Shown here: piece by piece, positions 62,381 to 64,000 of the stretch
Numbering within the stretch: position 1 is the first letter of the stretch
How the letters are laid out: every line of letters starts with the position of its first letter
DNA from: Aquisphaera insulae
GTDB lineage: Bacteria; Planctomycetota; Planctomycetia; Isosphaerales; Isosphaeraceae
DNA: 64,000 bases
Assembly: GCF_011064615.1 (NCBI RefSeq)
Contig: NZ_JAALJH010000044.1
Location: forward strand, 1 to 64,000
Direction of reading: 5' to 3'
The notes under the pieces: model-generated
The model's database searches: none
What the model was told of the DNA's origin: nothing
Seen by the model: only the letters and a program-made list of their open reading frames with translations
Translations under genes and position numbers: made by a program

Positions 62381-64000
62381 TCAGGGGGCGGGGCGAGTGC
62401 CCAGGGTGACGCCCGGGACCTCGCCGCGGGGATAGGCTTGCATACGGAGGGCAGGGGAGTCGGCGGGCACGCGCAGGTCGCGGCGGTGGTAGTCGGCGAA
62501 CTCGACCTGTGCCACGATGCTGTCGGCTTCCAGGCCGAGCTCGTCGCGCACCTCGTCGAGGCCGCGGAATCGCCGGTGGTCCTGCCACGCGGGCCCCCAG
62601 TGGAAGAGCCCCTGGCCCGGCTCGGGGTCATAGACGTTGCCGCGGAGGCGAAGCGCGAGGGATTCCAGGCTGAGGTCCCGCGGAGCCCCGCCGTCGGGCG
62701 CGGACCGGTAGGGACGCGCGATATCGGTCTCCGGGGCGGAGCCGGCCCGGTTCGGGTCCGCCGACCGACGGACCCGCGGCCGGTGGCGATCGTCGCCGGC
62801 CGCCCACCAGCCCCAGGCCTGGGCATCGCGGTTCCAGGCCAGCACGTTGTGCTGGATCGTCTCGTCGTGGTTCCAGACCCACTCCTCGGGCTGTCCGGCC
62901 GCCCGGCCGATCCGCGGGGTGCGCCGCGGCTGCTCACGGAACTGGAAGCCCTCCTTGTTGGCGACGAGCAGGTTCCGCTCGATGACGCAGCGCGGTGACG
63001 ACGACAGGGCGATTCCGCCGTTGGCGCCCCACGCCCCGGCGCTACTGAGCAGGCCGTTCTCGAGGATGACGTTGTCGTGGGCGTGGAGGCCGTACGAGAT
63101 CTCGTAGAAGATGCCGGCGTCCTCGTTGCGGGCGATGAGGCAGTTCCGGATCGTGGTCTCCTCGTTCCCGATATCGAACCAGATCCCCACTCCGCGATTG
63201 TCCAGGAACTGCGAGCCCTCGATCACGACCCCGCGCGACATCACGATCTTGCAGCCGCCGGCACCCCAGCCGCGGTCGAAGTTCTTGGTGTTGTTGTTCC
63301 GCGTCAGGCAATCGCTCACGAGCAGGTCGTGGGCGGCCCCGCCGGTGAAGCCGTCCTGCCCGTTGTCTCGGAACGTGCAGCGACGCGCGACCTGGTGCTC
63401 GTTCCCGAAAGTCGCCCCGTCGGCGTTCGAGCCCTCGAACGAGCAATCCTCGATGATGTCGCCGCGGCCGCCGAGTCGCGCGAGCGCCGACTGGGCCTGC
63501 GTCGCCCCGTAGCGGAAGATCAACCCGCGCGTGTGGACGTGATCGCCGCGCACGTCCCAGATCGTCCCGCGGACGCTCGCTTCCACCCGCTGATTCCCAC
63601 CCTGATCCCCCCCGAGCTTGGCGTTGTTGCTCGCCTGCAGGAAGAGCCGCTTCGCCCCGTGATCCACGTAGAACGTGCCGCGGCCCAGCTTCTCACGCGA
63701 CAGGACTTGCAGAAGTGCGTAGCCGTTGATGAAGACCTGCTCGGCCCTGCCGATGAGCCTGTGATAGTCGTCGGCGGGGTGCGTCCCGGTCTCCGACCAG
63801 GCGATGAAGCGGTGCGGCCAGGGCGTCGAGTAGACGTTCTCGCCGGCGGGGGCCTCCTCCTTCCGCCAGTCGTCGAGCCTGTCGGCGCCGGTGACGACGA
63901 CATGGGCGGCCTGCGCGGCCTCGAACCGGATCGGTCGTTCGGCCGACCCTTTCGCCTCGATGAGCACCGCTTCCCGGTAGGTGCCGTTGTGGATCTTCAC
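62381..64000 (-). CDS. Right-handed parallel beta-helix protein (partial, 5' end outside window)
   Basis: 539 codons are visible; the gene runs off the right edge, so its true start and any signal peptide are not seen. The repeats fit a right-handed parallel beta-helix (DVRGDHVHTRGLIFRYGATQ, DCSFEGSNADGATFGNEHQV, DCLTRNNNTKNFDRGWGAGG, NCLIARNEDAGIFYEISYGL). This fold is usual for polysaccharide lyases and epimerases and for binding proteins. The C-terminal part adds a beta domain ending VPGVTLGTRPAP. Enzyme activity cannot be decided from what is visible. Confidence 0.85.
   Translation of the reverse strand: MKIHNGTYREAVLIEAKGSAERPIRFEAAQAAHVVVTGADRLDDWRKEEAPAGENVYSTPWPHRFIAWSETGTHPADDYHRLIGRAEQVFINGYALLQVLSREKLGRGTFYVDHGAKRLFLQASNNAKLGGDQGGNQRVEASVRGTIWDVRGDHVHTRGLIFRYGATQAQSALARLGGRGDIIEDCSFEGSNADGATFGNEHQVARRCTFRDNGQDGFTGGAAHDLLVSDCLTRNNNTKNFDRGWGAGGCKIVMSRGVVIEGSQFLDNRGVGIWFDIGNEETTIRNCLIARNEDAGIFYEISYGLHAHDNVILENGLLSSAGAWGANGGIALSSSPRCVIERNLLVANKEGFQFREQPRRTPRIGRAAGQPEEWVWNHDETIQHNVLAWNRDAQAWGWWAAGDDRHRPRVRRSADPNRAGSAPETDIARPYRSAPDGGAPRDLSLESLALRLRGNVYDPEPGQGLFHWGPAWQDHRRFRGLDEVRDELGLEADSIVAQVEFADYHRRDLRVPADSPALRMQAYPRGEVPGVTLGTRPAP

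Overview
The window reads as a chromosome segment of a planctomycete, most likely of the Isosphaeraceae (Singulisphaera/Aquisphaera/Paludisphaera-like). The evidence is the very high G+C with strongly G/C third codon positions, two DUF1559 pseudopilin-like proteins, a PSCyt1/DUF1592 + DUF1552 gene pair, a CxPSR sulfatase, a PEP-CTERM protein, a sigma factor fused to carboxypeptidase-regulatory-like (CPR) repeats, and giant secreted proteins known mainly from this phylum. About 42 protein genes are supported. I saw no rRNA, tRNA, CRISPR array, insertion sequence or prophage. High G+C leaves very long open frames opposite and beside real genes; these are not annotated.

Layout. 0-4.8 kb: a neutral-ceramidase-like protein and a GH78 alpha-L-rhamnosidase, separated by a 100-bp inverted-repeat element. 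4.8-12.2 kb: a BlaI repressor and a large BlaR1/M56-type sensor, divergent from a sigma factor fused through a membrane helix to CPR repeats; two near-identical BlaI-like operators lie between them. 12.2-14.9 kb: a GNAT toxin/DUF1778-type antitoxin pair and an ECF sigma factor overlapping a membrane LolA-like protein. 15-23 kb: a glycosidase-like secreted protein, a TrmH/SpoU methyltransferase, a VapBC pair, guaB, and an Ala/Pro-rich secreted protein that probably starts at TTG. 23.7-26.5 kb: PhoU, a soluble SPFH protein and a NAD-kinase-like protein. 26.5-32.7 kb: a 1124-aa protein that looks like PPi-dependent PEP carboxykinase, an overlapping GNAT/flavin-reductase pair, and a TPR protein.

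32.7-39.6 kb: a lipoprotein, a DUF1559 protein, an OmpR-type response regulator with its histidine kinase, a DUF1003 protein, a polysaccharide flippase-like protein and a Uma2 nuclease. 39.7-46.1 kb: two large secreted proteins in one operon. 46.2-52.6 kb: a TIM-barrel epimerase-like protein, a VWA protein, TerC, a sigma-like HTH protein with a TTG start, hisD and a PEP-CTERM protein. 53-64 kb: DUF1552 and DUF1592 cytochrome-type proteins, two beta-helix proteins (the last cut by the window end), and an overlapping DUF1559-lipoprotein-sulfatase operon.

The genes fall into three groups: extracellular polysaccharide breakdown (rhamnosidase, glycosidase-like protein, sulfatase, beta-helix proteins, DUF1592/DUF1552 pair), envelope signalling (BlaI/M56, three sigma-type factors, one two-component system), and small toxin-antitoxin modules. 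Housekeeping genes (guaB, hisD, phoU, trmH-like) are scattered singly among them, as is usual in planctomycetes.
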